Source: Bacteroidota bacterium
Lineage (GTDB): Bacteria; Bacteroidota; Bacteroidia; Flavobacteriales_F; PHOS-HE28
NCBI GenBank assembly: GCA_014584605.1
Contig: JACTMO010000035.1
Coordinates: 1 to 64,000 of the forward strand
Length of the DNA: 64,000 nucleotides
Direction: 5' to 3'
The notes below the pieces were generated by a model. The model was given only the letters and a program-made list of their open reading frames with translations. It was not told the DNA's origin and searched no databases. Positions 16,905-24,815 of this stretch are shown piece by piece (within the stretch, counting starts at the first letter, position 1; every line of letters starts with the position of its first letter). The translations under genes were made by a program, and so were the position numbers.

Positions 16905-18794
16905 TCAGCGGGCCACCGCGATGCGCACGGACCCGTGGGCACCTGCGTCCAGGAACAACAGATAGGTGCCGTTCGCCAGGTCGTGCAGGGGAAGGTCCAC
17001 CATGCCGCCCTGTGCGCGGAGGGTCATGGCACGCACGGTGCGGCCCTGCAGGTCGTGCACCGTCGCCTGCCGTGCGGTGGCGGGCACCCCCACGAGGTGC
17101 AGCACATCGCGCAGCGGCATGGGGAAGGCCACCAGGGCGGGGGCCTCCGCTTCGGCCATCGCCGTGGTCGTCGCGGCCTGGTCGCAAAGGGTGAAGGTGC
17201 CCGCATCGGCGCCGCCGCCGTTCCACACGCGCACCAGCAGGTCGGTGTTCAGCGGCAGGCCGTCCAGCGTCACGGGCGCATCCACCCCGGTGAAGCAATC
17301 GATGTAGGCGGGCGTTGCACAATCGGTGTACACCGCCATGTTCCAGGGGGCGGCGTTCTGGCTCTCCAACGTCAGCACATGGGTGCCCGTGTCGCCGGTG
17401 TTGAACCCGAACCATACGTCGGCGATGTTGGCCCATGGGTCGCAGGGCGGATTGGGCAGCGGCGATCCATAGGCGCACACGTTGGTGCCCGGGGTGGGCG
17501 AGCTGCAGGGGCCCAGGGGCAGGGTGGGCAGAGGTGTGGCTCCGGTGCAGGCATCGTTCGCGGGCACGGTGCCGCACGGCGGCGCACAGCTCATGGTGAG
17601 CAGGAAGCTGCCCGTGGCGCCGTTATAGCCATGGACCAGCACCAGGTACTCCGTACCGTTCCCGGCAGGGAAGGTGAGGCTGCTGGTGTTCCCGGCGCAG
17701 TTCACCCCATCGTCGTTGCCGGCAACGCAGACCAGCGCGCCGCAGCTGCCCTCGAACACGCTGATGCGGGTGTCGTACGAGGCCTGGCCACAGGTGGTGA
17801 GCGTGACGTCCTCGCCTCCGCCGATCAGCAGATACCAGAGCCCGGCGGCGCTCACCGCGGCACTGGCACAGGTGGGCGCCGGGGCATAGAGGCCCACCTC
17901 GGTGTTGCCCGCCAGCGTATCGCCGCAGTTGATGGCGGCGGCCTGGTTGCAGAACGCGTTCGGCGCCACCGGGTCCAGCAGGGTGGTGAAGGCGATGGGC
18001 CCCACCCGCGCGCTCACCGCACCGCCGCCGCAGTCCTCCTGCACGTACACCTCCATGTCGGTGCCCGGCATCAGGCCGTTCAGCGTCACCGGCGGCCCGT
18101 TGAGGCCGAGGGTGCCGTTCACCACCGTTCCCGTGCCCGGGGTGAAGCCCGCCGGTCCGTGCTCCACCGTGAAGGTGCCGCTGGCGTTGGCGCTGGTCCA
18201 GTACACGATGGCCTCCGTGTTGCCAGGGCTGGCCACCACGTCCTGCGGCGGTACACAGCTGTTGCAGCTCATCGCCAGGGTGAACTCGCCGGTCTGCCCG
18301 TTGTAGCCCTGTACCAGGACGTAGTAGGTCACACCCGCATCGGTCAGCACGGTGAGCTCCGAGGTGTAGCCCGTGCAGGACGGGCTATCGTCGTTGCCAC
18401 CCACGCACACCAGGTTCCCGCAGCTGCCGCTGTACACGTTGATGCGTGTGTCGTAGTTGGCCGTGTTGCAGGTGCTCAAGGTGGTGCTGCCCTGCGATCC
18501 GATGAAGCTGTACCAGATGCCCGGTGCCTCGATGCCTGTTCCGCAGCCCGCCACGGCATCGGCCAGCGCATCGGTGGTGGAGCCCTGGACGGTGTCGCCA
18601 CAGGCGATCGGCAGTGCGCCGCTGCAGTCGTCGTTCGGCACCGGGGGGAGCGCGGCGTCGGGGAAGGCGGCGGGGGAAGGGCCGGACACCGTGCGCATGC
18701 CAGGTGCGAAGGCCATGGTGCTGGCGCCGAGGTCGCCGGAGACGTGGATCAGGAAGGCGGACAGCGCGAGGGCAAGGGTCGGCAGGTGGTGCAT
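16905..18794 (-). CDS. Large secreted multidomain protein with CUB-like repeats, Fn3-like module and T9SS tail
   Basis: A 629-residue protein. After a signal peptide there are two copies of a module starting NDDCSGALPIACGDTV or NQAAAINCGDTLAG and containing YDTRINVYSGSCG-type strands. These are separated by a fibronectin-III-like segment (about 210-300, VASPGNTEAIVYW). A third related module follows at about 410-510. The last 75 residues (from LVAFPMPLRDVLHLVG) form a T9SS sorting domain ending SVRIAVAR. Paired Cys residues suggest disulfide-stabilised extracellular modules. Such architecture is typical of Bacteroidota adhesins or gliding-associated proteins. No catalytic motif is seen. Confidence 0.82.
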   Translation of the reverse strand: MHHLPTLALALSAFLIHVSGDLGASTMAFAPGMRTVSGPSPAAFPDAALPPVPNDDCSGALPIACGDTVQGSTTDALADAVAGCGTGIEAPGIWYSFIGSQGSTTLSTCNTANYDTRINVYSGSCGNLVCVGGNDDSPSCTGYTSELTVLTDAGVTYYVLVQGYNGQTGEFTLAMSCNSCVPPQDVVASPGNTEAIVYWTSANASGTFTVEHGPAGFTPGTGTVVNGTLGLNGPPVTLNGLMPGTDMEVYVQEDCGGGAVSARVGPIAFTTLLDPVAPNAFCNQAAAINCGDTLAGNTEVGLYAPAPTCASAAVSAAGLWYLLIGGGEDVTLTTCGQASYDTRISVFEGSCGALVCVAGNDDGVNCAGNTSSLTFPAGNGTEYLVLVHGYNGATGSFLLTMSCAPPCGTVPANDACTGATPLPTLPLGPCSSPTPGTNVCAYGSPLPNPPCDPWANIADVWFGFNTGDTGTHVLTLESQNAAPWNMAVYTDCATPAYIDCFTGVDAPVTLDGLPLNTDLLVRVWNGGGADAGTFTLCDQAATTTAMAEAEAPALVAFPMPLRDVLHLVGVPATARQATVHDLQGRTVRAMTLRAQGGMVDLPLHDLANGTYLLFLDAGAHGSVRIAVAR

Positions 18795-18811
18795 GGTGCA
18801 GGGCTGGGTGG

Positions 18812-18819
18812 GAAAGATA
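18812..18819 (-). promoter_or_regulatory. Candidate -7 element (TATCTTTC)
   Basis: TATCTTTC ends 17 nt before ATG 18794 and matches TAnnTTTG except at the last base. Confidence 0.45.
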
Positions 18820-18949
18820 TCCGGTCGGAGGATCCCCGATGCCCTCCGAGGGCGGTCACCGGGGTCGAGCAGCGCATGGCGGCCGCCCGATCCCCATGCG
18901 ATGCGGGATCCGTCCATACTATGGTGGGTCCCCGATCCGTTCAAGGTAC

Positions 18950-19576
18950 ATGCGGTTCCTGACAGCCACGTTCGCCCTGCTCGTTGCCACAAGTGGATGG
19001 GCCCAGCCGCTGCGGCAGGTGGGGCGCGGTCCGGGCGGCACCGTCTCGCTCGGTGTGCGGTCCTCCTTCAGCTTCTTCAGCAGCGGCACCCAGGGCGTGC
19101 CGGGCACCGGTGCCGGCGGCCAGATGCGCGTGCGCATCAGCGACCGGGTGAACACCGATTGGTTCTACGACTATTTCACCGGCTCGGCGGGCCGTCTGGC
19201 GCACCGGCAGGACCAGCACATCGGATGGAGCGTGATGTTCTACCCGCTCAAGCCCAGGCCGGAGCGCCGTCTGCTCCAACCGTACGTGCTCGCAGGCCAT
19301 TGCTTCGACCACACCTTCCAGCAGGCCATCAACGACGACTCCAACTTCGCCGAACGCTGGAGCAGCGCCGTGCAGGCCGGACTGGGCACACACTTCAACA
19401 TCACCGACCGCGCCGACTTCTCCCTGGTGTGCCAGTACATGATCCACCTCGGCACCGATGTGCATGCCGAAGAGCACGAGGGTGCGGTGGAGTTCCACGA
19501 GGAGCAGGGCGCCGACCTCGAGGGCCATCTGCTGTTGCACCTCAGCTTCAACTACAAGATCGCCGACCTATGGTGA
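18950..19576 (+). CDS. Outer-membrane beta-barrel protein (unknown function)
   Basis: A 208-residue protein with a signal peptide (MRFLTATFALLVATSGWAQ). Strand-like segments of alternating polarity (GTVSLGVRSSFSFF, IGWSVMFYPL, HFNITDRADFSLVCQYMIHL) end in LLLHLSFNYKIADLW, a C-terminal beta-signal-like strand. This is typical of small outer-membrane barrels of about eight strands. An HAEEHEGAVEFHEEQ acidic/His loop near residue 170 could bind cations. The next gene starts 7 bp before its stop and encodes a similar-sized barrel, so the two likely act together. Function unknown. Confidence 0.75.
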   Translation: MRFLTATFALLVATSGWAQPLRQVGRGPGGTVSLGVRSSFSFFSSGTQGVPGTGAGGQMRVRISDRVNTDWFYDYFTGSAGRLAHRQDQHIGWSVMFYPLKPRPERRLLQPYVLAGHCFDHTFQQAINDDSNFAERWSSAVQAGLGTHFNITDRADFSLVCQYMIHLGTDVHAEEHEGAVEFHEEQGADLEGHLLLHLSFNYKIADLW

Positions 19577-20157
19577 TCAGGACCCTCCTTGCGATGGCCG
19601 TGCTGCTCCAGGGGCCGGTGCTGCGGGCCCAGGACGAGGTGCCGGTGGCGGAGCCGTTGTTGCTGCGGGGTTCCGTGGCCATCAGCCCGGGTTTCATGCT
19701 CCGGCAGCCGGTCACCAACATCTATGTGGCGGGCAAACTGGAGCTCTTCGCGGACGATCGCATCAGCCTGCGGGGCGAAGGGCTGTGGTACATCGGTGAC
19801 CAGGGCGATGTGGGCCTGTTGGAACAGAACAGCCAGATCGCCTTCGGTCCCTTCGTCCACCTCACCCATGGTCGGCTGGACGTCGCCCTGGGCGTGGAAC
19901 CGGGCGTGACCCTGACCCGGCCAACGCGGGACAGCCTGCATGTGGAGGCGGCACCGCTGCGCGTCATGCCCAGCATGGCGCTCTGTGCGGGCCTCACCTT
20001 CGTGGTGTGGGACTACTTCCAGTTCTTCGTCGATGCGCGATACACCCATGCCCGCTACACCGGTCCGTACAGCGCCGCCATTCCCTTGGATGAAGTGGTC
20101 CTGGGGGCCGGCCTGGGCTGGCAGCTCCCGGTGAAGCGGCTGGGTCGGAGGAAGTAG
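19570..20157 (+). CDS. Outer-membrane beta-barrel protein (unknown function)
   Basis: A 195-residue protein. A signal peptide (MVIRTLLAMAVLLQGPVLRAQ) is followed by alternating beta strands such as YVAGKLELFADDRISLRGEG, FVHLTHGRLDVALGVEPG and FFVDARYTHARYTG. The end GLGWQLPVKRLGRRK is more basic than the usual aromatic C-terminal barrel strand. The start overlaps the previous barrel gene by 7 bp, indicating coupled translation. Low similarity to any named family is visible by eye. Confidence 0.72.
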   Translation: MVIRTLLAMAVLLQGPVLRAQDEVPVAEPLLLRGSVAISPGFMLRQPVTNIYVAGKLELFADDRISLRGEGLWYIGDQGDVGLLEQNSQIAFGPFVHLTHGRLDVALGVEPGVTLTRPTRDSLHVEAAPLRVMPSMALCAGLTFVVWDYFQFFVDARYTHARYTGPYSAAIPLDEVVLGAGLGWQLPVKRLGRRK

Positions 20158-20298
20158 GTCTCAGCGTTCCTGTGACCTGCGGCGAAGCTGAGGTGCTGCG
20201 GGCTTTTCTCACGTATTCACCATTCGCACCCCTTCCCCCCCTTTCACTTCTCTCACCACCTTCACCTCCTTTCGGTCAGCTTGGGTCATCATCACGGC
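20158..20298. other. Short intergenic region with a polypyrimidine tract
   Basis: Between convergent genes. Positions about 20222-20276 are almost purely C and T, with TTTCACTTCTCTCACC in the middle. Its complement resembles the GTGAGAGA repeats at 63554. No gene seen. It may act in transcription termination, but there is no clear hairpin. Confidence 0.4.
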
Positions 20299-20544
20299 TC
20301 AGGCGTTGGCAGGGATCGACCCGTAACCAGCGGGCTTGAGGGTGGTGGCCAGCTCCTCTGGCGCGGTGGCACCACGCTCCACTTCCACTTCGGCTGTTTG
20401 AGCGGCCACATCCACCTGCACGTGTACCACACCAGGCAACCGGCCCAGGAGGATGCGCACGCTGTTGGCACAGCCGCCGCAGGTGATGCCGGTGGTGGTG
20501 AAACGGAAGCGTTGGGTGGCGGGGAATTGTCCTTGGGTGTTCAT
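20299..20544 (-). CDS. HMA-domain heavy-metal-binding protein (copper chaperone-like)
   Basis: An 81-residue single-domain protein. The ferredoxin-like HMA fold is recognised by TTTGITCGGCANSVRILL, with the metal-ligating C-x-x-C pair, and by the GVVHVQVDVAAQTAEVEV strand pair. Such proteins carry Cu(I) or other soft metals in the cytoplasm, or form the N-terminal domain of P-type ATPases. Start ATG 20544 is chosen because earlier in-frame codons add 42 residues without family similarity. An AraC-type regulator with its own N-terminal Cys motif lies on the same strand at 21234. No ATPase gene is adjacent. Confidence 0.82.
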   Translation of the reverse strand: MNTQGQFPATQRFRFTTTGITCGGCANSVRILLGRLPGVVHVQVDVAAQTAEVEVERGATAPEELATTLKPAGYGSIPANA

Positions 20545-20692
20545 GGTGCTCGGGATCAACGGCACAATGGTCTGGCGGCCATGCTGCAGGGGTGTTACAT
20601 CCAAATGGGTAAGGTTTGCATCGGAGGGCGAGAAGAGCCGGTAGTGACCGGCCTCAGTTCCACGGATCATGGGATGTGCCTCCTCCTTGCAG

Positions 20693-20700
20693 TAACTTCA
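20693..20700 (+). promoter_or_regulatory. Candidate -7 element (TAACTTCA), leaderless type
   Basis: TAACTTCA ends 4 nt before ATG 20705 of the antitoxin gene, so the mRNA would start at or inside the start codon if this box is used. Confidence 0.45.
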
Positions 20701-20704
20701 GACC

Positions 20705-20923
20705 ATGTTCACGAAACTGGACCTGATCGAACGGATCATTGCCACCACGGATGAGAAGATCCTGGAGCAAGTAGGCAAGGTGCTTGATCGCGGAACCGGG
20801 GCAACGGCCTTTACCAAGGAGCATCTGGCGTTGCTCGAGGAGCGGCGGGCTCGCAGGCGGGCCGGTGAAGGCAAGGGCTACTCGCTACCCGAGGTGAAGC
20901 GCATGCTGGCCAAAAAGAAATGA
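20705..20923 (+). CDS. Antitoxin of a RelBE/ParDE-type toxin-antitoxin pair
   Basis: A 72-residue charged helical protein. The N-terminus FTKLDLIERIIATTDEKILEQV and the C-terminus EGKGYSLPEVKRMLAKKK (the toxin-binding tail of addiction-module proteins) match small antitoxins that precede RelE/ParE toxins. The stop codon overlaps the toxin start (ATGA at 20920), the usual arrangement. The antitoxin frame is intact while the toxin frame is interrupted, so it may be an orphan antitoxin. Autoregulation would be expected for the family but no operator is obvious. Confidence 0.75.
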   Translation: MFTKLDLIERIIATTDEKILEQVGKVLDRGTGATAFTKEHLALLEERRARRRAGEGKGYSLPEVKRMLAKKK

Positions 20924-21213
20924 AGGCCTTGCCATTGGAGCTTCGCGATGAAGCATGGCTGGAATGGCAGGACGCTTCATTGTGGTATGATCCGGAGCAG
21001 CAAGGCTTGGGTGATCGGTTCGATTAAGCGGTCCTCGCCACACTGGAACATCTCAGCACCGTCGCTGCCCATTACCAGGTTCGCGTGAATGGCTTCCGGC
21101 ATGCGCCTGTTGAGCGGTTCCCTTTCCTGATCATCTTCGAGATCGACAACGGGACGATCGTCGTGTACAACGTGTTCCATACGAGCAGGAGGCCGATCAA
21201 GGAAAAGAAGTGA
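20920..21213 (+). pseudogene. RelE/ParE-family toxin gene with an internal stop codon
   Basis: The reading frame starts at ATG 20920 and encodes MKALPLELRDEAWLEWQDAS, then WYDPEQQGLGDRFD, and meets TAA at 21025-21027. The same frame continues open for 61 more codons: AVLATLEHLSTVAAHYQVRV, then VERFPFLIIFEID, VYNVFHTSRRP and a TGA at 21211. Both halves match ParE/RelE toxins (helical start, GLGDRF motif, then the PFLIIFEI and VFHTSRRP strands). A single substitution at codon 36 explains the break. The 97-residue toxin is therefore inactivated unless the stop is suppressed. Confidence 0.82.
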
Positions 21214-21233
21214 TCCCAGAGGACGATCCCGCC

Positions 21234-21797
21234 TCACCCCACCTTGTCCAGCTCCTTCCTCCCCTGTCCCATCTGCTTGAAGGCAGAAGGTGTCATGCCG
21301 GTGAGCTTCTTGAACTGCGTGCTCAGGTGGGCCACGCTGCTGAAGCCGGTGCGGAAGGCGATCTCGCTCAGGTTGAGCTCGCCGTACTTGATCAGCTCCT
21401 TCACGCGCTCCAGACGCTGCAGCAGGAAGTAGTGTTCGATGGTGATGCCCTCCACCTGGGAGAAGAGCGCGCTGAGCGTGGAGTAGTCCTTGTGCAGCGC
21501 GGCGGCCACATGCTCGGCCAGTTTCACGCGTTCGTTGGTGTCGCCGCTGTGGTGTACAAGCTTCACCACCACGGCCTTGATGCGGGCGATCAGCGCGGCA
21601 TCGCGGTCGTCCACCAGCTCGAAGCCCTCGGCGCGCAAGGCCCGGTTCAACGCATGGAGGTCATCCAGCGTGGGTTGGCCGCCCAGCTCCACCTCGCCCA
21701 GGTCCAAATGCCGCACGGTGAGGCCCTGTGCGGTGAGCACGCGCCAAACAGCTGCCTTGCAGCGGTCGCAGACCATGTTGCGGATGGTAAGCAGCAT
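21234..21797 (-). CDS. AraC-family regulator with N-terminal HMA-like Cys motif
   Basis: A 187-residue regulator. Residues 1-75 resemble a truncated HMA fold with MVCDRCKAAVW (C-x-x-C) and an LGEVEL strand. Residues about 85-187 form the AraC helix-turn-helix pair with YSTLSALFSQVEG, LSEIAFRTGFSSVAHLSTQF and KKLTGMTPSAFKQ. This family is common in Bacteroidota near metal-handling genes and probably senses a thiophilic metal, although ligands beyond the CxxC are unclear. ATG 21797 is preceded at 4 nt by TACCTTCG, implying a leaderless mRNA. The HMA protein 20299-20544 is a natural target or partner. Confidence 0.85.
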   Translation of the reverse strand: MLLTIRNMVCDRCKAAVWRVLTAQGLTVRHLDLGEVELGGQPTLDDLHALNRALRAEGFELVDDRDAALIARIKAVVVKLVHHSGDTNERVKLAEHVAAALHKDYSTLSALFSQVEGITIEHYFLLQRLERVKELIKYGELNLSEIAFRTGFSSVAHLSTQFKKLTGMTPSAFKQMGQGRKELDKVG

Positions 21798-21801
21798 GAT
21801 A

Positions 21802-21809
21802 CGAAGGTA
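21802..21809 (-). promoter_or_regulatory. Candidate -7 element (TACCTTCG), leaderless type
   Basis: TACCTTCG ends 4 nt upstream of ATG 21797 of the AraC-type regulator. Confidence 0.5.
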
Positions 21810-21867
21810 GTGCCATGCCCAACGGAACGGTGCCGCAGGCGTGTATCCGGGCCGGGGCTTGGGCCGA

Positions 21868-22383
21868 TCACATCTTGCGGTAGTCGGCGGGGACCAGCTC
21901 GCCGCGTTCCGTGCGGATGTAGGTCTCCGCGCCGGGCACGATGTCCGTGTTCTGGGCCGAGACGCACAGCCAGCCTTCCCCGGTCCTGTGCACCACGAAG
22001 CTGAAGACCGTCTGCCGCAACCCGGCTTTTTCGGCCAGGGCCGTTTGGCCACTGAGCCGCATGCGCACATGCACCACGGCCACGTCGTCCGTCAGGTGCC
22101 GCACCTTGAGCCGTCCCATCTTCAAGGTGGAGTCCTTGAAGATCACCTTCAGGCCGTAGTCGTGCGCCGCGAAGATGTCCTGGCGGTTCTCCCACCACAG
22201 ACCCACCACGTTCACGAAGTCGGCATCCTCGGCGAAGAGCGCTGCCATGCGGTCCGCGCGCCGGGCGTTCCAGTACGCCACGAAGAGCCGGGGCACATCC
22301 TCGGGTCGTTCGGCGGTGATCATGCTGTGCTTGCCCATGTCGTTTCTCGCCAATCCGTTCGGACGAGCGATGGATGGATCCAT
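21868..22383 (-). CDS. SnoaL-like / SgcJ-EcaC family protein
   Basis: About 171 residues. The core ITAERPEDVPRLFVAYWNAR, FAEDADFVNVVGLWWENRQD, then HVRMRLSGQ and FSFVVHRTGEGWLCVSAQNTD is the NTF2-like fold annotated as SgcJ/EcaC family oxidoreductase. Members usually bind small ligands; catalytic roles are mostly unproven. ATG 22383 is preceded by TACCTTCG at 6 nt. A start at 22338 (MGKHSMITAE) would also fit and would give a leader of about 45 nt, so the first 15 residues are uncertain. No clear operon partner. Confidence 0.78.
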   Translation of the reverse strand: MDPSIARPNGLARNDMGKHSMITAERPEDVPRLFVAYWNARRADRMAALFAEDADFVNVVGLWWENRQDIFAAHDYGLKVIFKDSTLKMGRLKVRHLTDDVAVVHVRMRLSGQTALAEKAGLRQTVFSFVVHRTGEGWLCVSAQNTDIVPGAETYIRTERGELVPADYRKM

Positions 22384-22795
22384 GACGAACGAAGGTATTG
22401 TCCTTCGGAAGGACCGGTGCCTCTGTCCCACCGTAAGGGATCAAGCGGAGATCAACGGGATCCCAGAGGCGCACTTTCGCCCGATCCCCCACCTGGTGTG
22501 GCGGCTGGAGCGGCTGAGCGGCGAGGTGCCGGTGACCCATGGCGACGCGTTCTTCGTGATCTCCCGCTCGAGCCTTGCATCGGGCCACAACCGGGTGCTC
22601 ACCTGCTTCGGACGGGACAGCCTGGAACGACGATGGTCGGCAGAATTGCCTCAAGGGCCAGAGGTGTCGTCGCGCTACCGGGCGGAACCGCTGTTCCATT
22701 TGGACGGCGACACGCTGCAAATGCTTGCCGGAACCTCGCTCAGCTTTTGCGATGCGAACTCTGGCCGGGTGCTCGTGCGTATACCCTTGCCCTGA
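22382..22795 (+). CDS. Hypothetical protein
   Basis: A possible 137-residue protein from ATG 22382. The segment from about residue 40 (HLVWRLERLSG, GDAFFVISRSSLASGHNR, LQMLAGTSLSFCDANSGRV) has the rhythm of a real beta-rich, propeller-blade-like protein. The N-terminus is doubtful because it would overlap the divergent start at 22383, and no promoter is seen. A downstream non-ATG start is possible. No family is recognised. Confidence 0.4.
   Translation: MTNEGIVLRKDRCLCPTVRDQAEINGIPEAHFRPIPHLVWRLERLSGEVPVTHGDAFFVISRSSLASGHNRVLTCFGRDSLERRWSAELPQGPEVSSRYRAEPLFHLDGDTLQMLAGTSLSFCDANSGRVLVRIPLP
22390..22397 (-). promoter_or_regulatory. Candidate -7 element (TACCTTCG)
   Basis: TACCTTCG ends 6 nt upstream of the possible start ATG 22383 of the SnoaL-like gene. 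Confidence 0.45.
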
Positions 22796-22964
22796 GCAGG
22801 TCTTGACCGGTGAGCGCCACACGGCTGGCGCTGACGAACGAGCGCGACATCCGACCGCATCCGCATGGTGCGCACCACGTTGGGCGTAACGGCGACGATG
22901 CTGTGTGGCTTCATCCGCCTGTCCGGTGCGCCGGGCCCCTCCGAGGAATGTCCACCCTGTTCCC

Positions 22965-22972
22965 TACCTTCG
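22965..22972 (+). promoter_or_regulatory. Candidate -7 element (TACCTTCG)
   Basis: TACCTTCG ends 22 nt before ATG 22995. No TTG is seen at the expected -33 position. Confidence 0.4.
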
Positions 22973-22994
22973 ATGTACTCAAAAACCAAGCAAC

Positions 22995-23423
22995 ATGGAT
23001 ACGCGTACGCTTCTGGCCGCCCTGGTGGGTGGTGTCGTCGCTTTCTTGCTGGGCTGGCTGCTCTTCGGCATCCTGCTCTCGGGCTACATGCAGGCCCACA
23101 TGGTGAGCTACCCCGGCCTGATGAAGCCGGAAGGGGAAATGAACCTGGCATTGCTTTTCCTGAGCAACCTGAGCATGTCGTTGTTGCTCGCCTGGGCCTT
23201 CCAGCGGATGGGTGTACGCGCCTTGCAGAGCGGGCTGATGACCGGTGCCGTCATCGGCTTTCTCTTCTACCTCAGCATCGACCTGGCCTTCCTGTCCATG
23301 ATGAACTTCTACGACGGCCCGATGGCCGCCGTGGTGGACGTGCTGTCCAACACGGTCTGGACCGCCTGTATCGGTGGCGCCGTCGGCCTGATGCTGGGCC
23401 GGGGTACGGCGAAGGCGGCCTGA
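22995..23423 (+). CDS. Small four-helix membrane protein
   Basis: A 142-residue integral membrane protein with four hydrophobic helices (about 5-25, 52-72, 78-100 and 112-135). The N-terminus TRTLLAALVGGVVAFLLGWL and the mid segment SMSLLLAWAFQRMG are all I can describe; it resembles DUF1761-type small membrane proteins without certain assignment. Start ATG 22995 follows directly after AACAAGCAAC-like leader sequence. It lies alone between a hypothetical gene and a PLP-dependent enzyme. Confidence 0.72.
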   Translation: MDTRTLLAALVGGVVAFLLGWLLFGILLSGYMQAHMVSYPGLMKPEGEMNLALLFLSNLSMSLLLAWAFQRMGVRALQSGLMTGAVIGFLFYLSIDLAFLSMMNFYDGPMAAVVDVLSNTVWTACIGGAVGLMLGRGTAKAA

Positions 23424-23444
23424 CCGGGGTGGGCGCCGAGGAAC

Positions 23445-23465
23445 GGGTGCATCGGTGGTGCACCC
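23445..23465. terminator. Perfect hairpin GGGTGCA-N7-TGCACCC, possible terminator
   Basis: Seven-bp arms with a seven-nt loop lie 22 nt after the stop of the membrane protein gene and about 93 nt before the next start. There is no T tract after it, so intrinsic termination is uncertain. A palindromic operator is the alternative. Confidence 0.3.
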
Positions 23466-23557
23466 CGGGAGGGCTCGTGCCCTGTGCAAGGATCTTGGCT
23501 TGTGCCGTCGGCAGCCTGCGGAAAGCGGACCTTTGCAACAACCCGCAACCACCCGCC

Positions 23558-24811
23558 ATGGACCGACCGCACCGCTTCCGACCGGAGAGCCTGATGATGT
23601 CCTACGGCTACAAGCCGACGCTCTCCGAGGGGGCCATCAAGTCCCCGATCTTCCTCACCAGCACCTTCGTGTTCAAGAGCGCCGAGGAGGGCAAGGCCTT
23701 CTTCGAAGTGGCCTATGGGCTGCGCGAACGCGGGCCCCACGAGGAGCAGGGCCTCATCTACAGCCGCATCAACAACCCGGACCTGGAGATCCTGGAGGAC
23801 CGGCTGACGCTGTGGGACGGCAGCGAGGACTGCGCCGTGTTCGAGAGCGGCATGAGCGCCATCACCACCGTGCTGCTGGAGTTCCTGGCGCCCGGCGACC
23901 TGCTGGTGCACAGCACGCCGCTGTATGGCGGCACGGACCACTTCATCCACCACTTCCTGAAGAAGATCGGCGTGCATACGCTGGCCTTCACCCCCGGGCA
24001 GGAGCGCGGCGACCTGGAGGCCATGGTCCGCGCCAGCGGCATGGGCGACCGCCTGCGCATGATCTATGCGGAGACGCCGGCCAACCCCACCAACGACCTG
24101 ATCGACATCGCGGCCTGCCGGCGGGTGGCCGATGCCTTCGCCACGTCCGACGCTCCGGTGCGCGTGGCCGTGGACAACACCTACATGGGGCCGCTGTGGC
24201 AGCACCCCCTGGCGCACGGCGCCGACTTCTCCATCTATTCGGCCACCAAGTACATCGGCGGACACAGCGACCTGATCGCCGGCGCCGTGTGCGGAAGCAG
24301 GGAGACCATCGGCCGCGTGAAGACCCTGCGCACCTTTCTGGGCAACATGGCCTCGCCCCATACCGGCTGGTTGCTGATGCGCAGCCTGGAGACCCTCAAG
24401 CTGCGCATGGACCAGCAGGCCATCAACGCACGCCACGTGGCGGAGTTCCTCGCGGAGCACCCGAAGGTGGAAAAGGTGTACTACCCGGGCTTCATCCCCG
24501 AAGGCACGCCGGACCACGACACGTTCAAGCGGCAATGCAGCTCGGCCGGCGCCATGCTCTCCTTCGATGTGAAGGGCGGCGAACCGGCGGCCTTCCGCCT
24601 GCTCAACGCGCTGCGCATGGTGAAGCTGGCCGTGAGCCTGGGCGGCACCGAATCGCTGGCCCAGCACCCCGCCACCATGACGCACGTGGGCGTGGACCCC
24701 GCGCACCGCGAGGCCATGTCCATCACCGGCAGGATGGTGCGCCTGTCGGTGGGCGTGGAGCACCATGCCGACATCATCTGGGACCTGGGCCAGGCCCTGG
24801 AGCAGGTGTAG
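23558..24811 (+). CDS. PLP-dependent trans-sulfuration family enzyme (methionine gamma-lyase / cystathionine gamma-synthase-like)
   Basis: A 417-residue Cys/Met-metabolism PLP enzyme. Visible landmarks are the YSRINNPDLEILEDRL substrate-loop segment, ESGMSAITTVLL, HSTPLYGGTDHFI, ETPANPTNDLIDI, VAVDNTYMGP and the Schiff-base lysine in SIYSATKYIGGH. Near the C-terminus, KLAVSLGGTESLAQHPATMTH supplies the carboxylate-binding region. Family members catalyse gamma- or beta-elimination/replacement on sulfur amino acids. The exact reaction cannot be fixed from these motifs. It is cytoplasmic. Start ATG 23558 is 22 nt after GACCTTTG, a near-consensus -7 box. Confidence 0.88.
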   Translation: MDRPHRFRPESLMMSYGYKPTLSEGAIKSPIFLTSTFVFKSAEEGKAFFEVAYGLRERGPHEEQGLIYSRINNPDLEILEDRLTLWDGSEDCAVFESGMSAITTVLLEFLAPGDLLVHSTPLYGGTDHFIHHFLKKIGVHTLAFTPGQERGDLEAMVRASGMGDRLRMIYAETPANPTNDLIDIAACRRVADAFATSDAPVRVAVDNTYMGPLWQHPLAHGADFSIYSATKYIGGHSDLIAGAVCGSRETIGRVKTLRTFLGNMASPHTGWLLMRSLETLKLRMDQQAINARHVAEFLAEHPKVEKVYYPGFIPEGTPDHDTFKRQCSSAGAMLSFDVKGGEPAAFRLLNALRMVKLAVSLGGTESLAQHPATMTHVGVDPAHREAMSITGRMVRLSVGVEHHADIIWDLGQALEQV

Positions 24812-24815
24812 CGCC

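Noticed and set aside
23424-23557. A SAM-type riboswitch before the sulfur amino acid enzyme
   Set aside because: No conserved SAM riboswitch core was seen; only one simple hairpin at 23445-23465.
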